Source of the DNA: Pogostemon cablin
Taxonomy: Eukaryota > Streptophyta > Magnoliopsida > Lamiales > Lamiaceae
DNA length: 64,000 bases
Direction of reading: 5' to 3'
NCBI GenBank assembly: GCA_023678885.1
Contig: CM042998.1
Span: forward strand, 5,645,820 to 5,709,819
Positions within the stretch are counted from its first letter, which is position 1; every line of letters begins with the position of its first letter. Of this stretch, positions 60,468 through 64,000 are shown piece after piece. Below the pieces are notes generated by a model. It made no database searches, had not been told where the DNA came from, and worked only from the letters and a program-made list of their open reading frames with translations. The translations under genes and the position numbers were made by a program.

Positions 60468-61913
60468 GTTCACGTTAATCAAAAGATCCAAACTGAAGAG
60501 CAGACCAGTCGCTGTTGCTGATCGCCGATTGTTTCAGCGATGTTGATGGCCGGATGATACTGATGCATGATTTTCACCGGGTGGGTTGGCTGGGTACTGT
60601 GGTGGTCATTTGCTGATGGCCAAGGTGGCTATTGGCAGTACGCCGGCGGCTGGTGGAAATGACCGGTAGCTGCTGCCGATGTCATGGGATTCCGATGGCT
60701 GTGCAATGGCGTTCCGATGAGTTTTTTTTTTCGGCGAGGATGGCATAGCACGGGTCCATGTGTGGTGGCTTGGGGCATAAGAAGTCTTTCTTGTTGTGCA
60801 AGTCACATGTTTAATTTTCTTGGAATGTTGATCAAGTCATCTTATTTTTGGCAAATTTTTTTCCTTATATATAATTGTTGTAATTGTTTTATTTGTCAAT
60901 TATTGTTATATATTTGGATTAGATGCATGTGCTGTTTGATTTACTGCCTTATTTTCCGTAATAGTAGCATTCTTATTTGCGTATTTTATATTTGGTATAT
61001 ATTGTATGCATGCAAAAACCCTCTTCTTAAATAACTAAGTGGGAGAGGGATTGATCATAGATCATGCGGTCTCCATTATTGATTTATTATGTGATGCAAT
61101 TAAGCTTATGAGTCGGCTATAATGTCTTCCTCCCCAGCGGATGAGTTTTATTTATGGATCACTGGAATAAATTTCATTAAATAATTATTATTTGTAATGT
61201 AATACACATAAACTTATGAGTCGGCTATAGTGCCTTCCTCCCCAACGAATGAATTTTATTTGCGGATCATTGGTACAATTTATAATTGATGATTATAAGA
61301 AATTATTTGAGGGCGTGTGGACTTCTCCAACTGTAAGACACACAAACTTGGGTAACGTACCTAGTATCAAATAATGGTATACACTTAGGTACAATTAATA
61401 TGTATCCTCTCTAACGGAGTCACTGCTATTAAATTGCATGGCTAAAGGACAACCGACTATTACTCATTGAGTCATAAGGTTAATTATGACGTATGAAATT
61501 AATTGGTAAAACCTTCTCTTGTGAATGTTAGGGTTAGTATACGTCCACACTAATGTGGCATGCAAATTCACGGTGCTTGAGATGTCGGTAAATTTATTTT
61601 ATATTGTTTATTGAGGGAATCAATTAAATTTTAAATTGGTAGTGTTTGATCGTCGTATTTATTTACTTGATTCTCAGAATTTTCGAATGGTTTATTTCAC
61701 TTATTGTTAACTGAAAGAAATAAAATTCTCTGGTCTAAAATTAAATGATTAGAAAAGAATCTTAGTCAACACTGGGTAAACCCCAGCTATATGGTGTGAC
61801 GGAAAGAAGGAATATGACTCTTATGAAAATGGTTAGATTGATGATGAATTATTTGGAAATTACTAAATTTATTTTATGGGTAAAGCCCTAGAAACAATAT
61901 GTCGTATTGATGT
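60468..61913 (+). other. copia internal region without recognisable coding
   Basis: Begins with a GC-richer leader (60490-60800), then AT-rich DNA. No PBS, zinc knuckle or protease is seen; gag is deleted or decayed. The 116-codon ORF near 60684 has no recognisable content. Confidence 0.45.
61086..61330. repeat. tandem duplication, ~123-bp period
   Basis: Copies start at about 61086 and 61209 with AARCTTATGAGTCGGCTATA, then CTTCCTCCCCARCGRATGA. They differ at several bases. Confidence 0.85.
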
Positions 61914-63600
61914 TTGTGGGATATCCTAGAAAAATTATGGGTGGTTTATTTAATAGTCTAAAAGATCAAAAAGTGATTGTTAACATGAACACTAGATTTT
62001 GGAAAGAGACTATGTAATAAATCACAAAACTATGTATAAAATGTTCTAAAAAGTGTGAGAAGGGAAACACAAATTTTAATACCAAATGTACATGAAGATA
62101 TATATACCACAAGTAAACTGCATCACGTGTCACATCTGATACACAATTGAATGTATTGTCTTGTCGTAGTAGGAGAGTTGTTTTACAACAAGAAAGATAT
62201 ATGTTTTGGGAGAGTTGTAAGACTTGGTCCCTAGGAAACATGAAATCGTCCCTTGGTATTGCGACAAAGCACTACAAATCGAAATGCGGAATCTTAGTAA
62301 GTTGAAATGAATTTTGAAATAAAATCTATGCATTTTAAATCAAATCTGGGAGCTCGTACAACCACTAAATGGTGCAAAAGCCATTGAAAGTGGTCATACA
62401 AAATAAAAGAGGATCATACAGTAAGGTGAAAGCCTTTGAAGCAAAGCTTGTTGCGAAAAGGTATACTCAGAAAGAAGGGTTCGATTATGAGAAAATCTGT
62501 TTCGTCGGTAGCTATACCTAAGTCGATCCGGATTCTTTTGTCTGTTGCTACTCATATCAAATATGAGGTATAACAAATAGATGTCAAGACGAAATTCCTG
62601 ATTGGAAGTCTTGAGGAAAATATCTATGTGAAGCAACCAGGGTGATTCATTGCAAAGGGCTAAGAGCATTTCAAGTGTAAGCTTAAAATTTTCCATCGAT
62701 GGACTAAAGCAAGCTTCTAGATCATACAACATCCGTTTTGATTAGGAAATCCAGTAATATGGATTTAATCAATGCTCGGATGGGTTTTGTGTATTTAAAA
62801 GAGTGACGGAAATATGGTGGTATCTCCTGTATGTACGTAGATGATATCTTGCTCATTGGAGACAATGAAAGAGTATTGTCGAGTGTATGAGTATGGTTAA
62901 TAAAGCAGTATGAAATGAAGGACTTATGAGAAGCAAATTATATTCTTTCGATCATGGTGATCACAAGAAAGGATATTGTGCTTATCTCAAGCTTCGTATA
63001 AATGATACAATCCTTACTCATTTTAATATGTGACTTTATCTAAGGATTTGTGTTTTTAAGACACAAAAAAAAAAGATAAAATAGATAAAGGTGGTTCCTC
63101 ATGCTTCGGCAATAAGGAAGCTTAATCTATGGAATGCTATGCACGATATTGGATATCTGTTTTACCAATGGCATAGACAGTGGGTATCAAGGTAACCCGG
63201 AACAAGAATGCTGTACTACGGTAAGACGTATTTGAAGTGCCTGAGAAGGACTGGAAATTATATGCAGGCTTACCGGACAGATTCATTACTTCTTGACGGT
63301 TACTTAGATTCAAATTTTCAAATTATGGGGACGGTAGTAAATCCACCTCAAGGTTATGTGTTTAAATTGGAAAGTAGATCCATAGTATGGAGGAATGTTA
63401 TATAGAAATATATTTTGGATTCCACCATGAAAAAAGGATGATATTGGAGCCTTGCGGTAGCCAAAGTATCTGTATGGTTCTAGAAACTTCGCAATAGACT
63501 TAGATGTGATTCTGAGTTTGTCCAAGGTCATCACAATTTATTGTGATAAAAATGGTGCAGTTGCAAACTTGAAGGAACCATGAGTCCATAAAACAATTAA
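61914..63600 (+). pseudogene. copia pol remnant (IN C-term, RT, RNase H)
   Basis: Fragments in several frames follow the copia order: FVGYPRK and KDQKVIVN (integrase C-terminus, ~61914-61990), RKGYTQKEGFDYEK-like (RT, ~62450), GSLEENIYVKQPG (~62600), YVDDILLIGDNE (~62838), the YLKCLRRTGNYM region (~63230-63400), and CDKNGAVANLKEP (RNase H, ~63540-63580). Many stops and frameshifts. It stops abruptly where the 3' LTR fragment begins. Confidence 0.85.
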
Positions 63601-63620
63601 ACAGATAAATTAGTATCAAA

Positions 63621-64000
63621 CATATTATCGGCTCTTTATAAAGTATAAACAGATATTCACAACCGAGATAGAAGGGGACTATCTATCGGTATGGTTGTAG
63701 TGCGATTTGAAATTATTTTGTCTTGACTATAAAATTACACTAGTGCACAGTGTGTATTGAATAGGACCACCGTGAGATCGTTCGGTTTATGCTGACTATA
63801 TAATAGAACTTGATCTCAGTTATTATGGATGTCCGTACTCTTAATCCCTATACAATAACCTTGACACATAAGACAATATTTATTTCTTTGATTCATCAAT
63901 GGGTGAGATTTAATTATTAAATCAATATGCTTGGTGAGTTAGGAGATTGTGCTGTCTTTATGGTGTGCTGTTATTGTAGAAGGAATACGTGTCCTAACAG
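63621..64000 (+). repeat. copia 3' LTR, partial
   Basis: Aligns with 59467 to ~59846 of the 5' LTR with roughly 8-10% differences by eye. The LTR start is deleted, and the rest lies beyond the window. Confidence 0.85.

Larger units (their letters stand above)
59308..64000 (+). mobile_element. Ty1/copia element, decayed, runs off window
   Basis: The 5' LTR (59308-60467) and a partial 3' LTR (63621-64000) bracket an internal region with integrase C-terminus, RT and RNase H remnants in copia order. The first ~159 bp of the 3' LTR, the polypurine tract and the end of RNase H are missing: RNase H sequence runs directly into LTR position ~160. gag, protease and most of integrase are not recognisable. 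Confidence 0.85.

Noticed and set aside
60684..61034. 116-codon ORF in the copia internal region
   Set aside because: Cys/Phe/Leu-rich translation of T-rich DNA with no recognisable domain. It crosses from leader to AT-rich filler.

Overview
This is nuclear DNA of a flowering plant, very probably a eudicot. The evidence is spliceosomal introns, a plant-type cytosolic thioredoxin h, a nuclear gene for mitochondrial ribosomal protein S9, an SRC2-type C2 protein, plant LTR retrotransposons primed by initiator tRNA-Met, and a dense load of Stowaway-type MITEs. I cannot name the genus. Three host genes are convincing: thioredoxin h (4282-5377, minus), RPS9M (8032-11465, minus) and SRC2-like (45199-46062, plus). 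Almost everything else is transposon or repeat.

Layout. 1-1551: decayed minus-strand retroelement ending at a tRNA-Met primer-binding site. 2022-3392: three-level nest, a hAT-like element inside a CACTA-like element inside a Stowaway MITE, each with its own target-site duplication. 4282-11465: the thioredoxin and RPS9M genes, separated by small MITEs. 11938-12692: two more MITEs. 13189-17150: a satellite-like array with three higher-order units of about 1.15 kb, built of ~100-bp monomers that carry the palindrome GCGGACATGTCCGC or variants. 17792-18224: a Mutator-like MITE. 19865-24381: a complete but dead Ty1/copia element inserted in an older copia remnant (to 25250). 25671-28015: a CACTA-like element with T-rich cargo. 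28502-30190: foldback elements and a field of TATCACTTT motifs.

31574-41322 (plus) and 47635-57396 (minus): two full-length Ty3/gypsy chromoviruses of one family, Tekay/Del-like with a C-terminal chromodomain and ~2.3-kb LTRs. They form a giant inverted repeat around 6.3 kb that holds the SRC2-like gene and six MITEs. 57640-58040: copia LTR remnant. 59308-64000: a decayed copia element running off the window.

The most interesting signal is in the two chromoviruses. Gag and Pol are separated by a 140/141-bp segment with a GT donor, a CTAAT branch-like motif and a TTTAG acceptor. Removing it restores one Gag-Pol frame in both copies, although the copies differ by a 1-nt indel inside it. The LTR leader also holds a consensus intron. 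Splicing may therefore set the Gag to Gag-Pol ratio in this family. The higher-order satellite and the three-level transposon nest come next in interest.

The host genes are independent single-copy loci with no operon logic. TRX h is a cytosolic dithiol reductant, RPS9M is imported into mitochondria, and the SRC2-like protein is a membrane-associated C2 protein of stress responses. LTR divergences quoted here are counts by eye and approximate.
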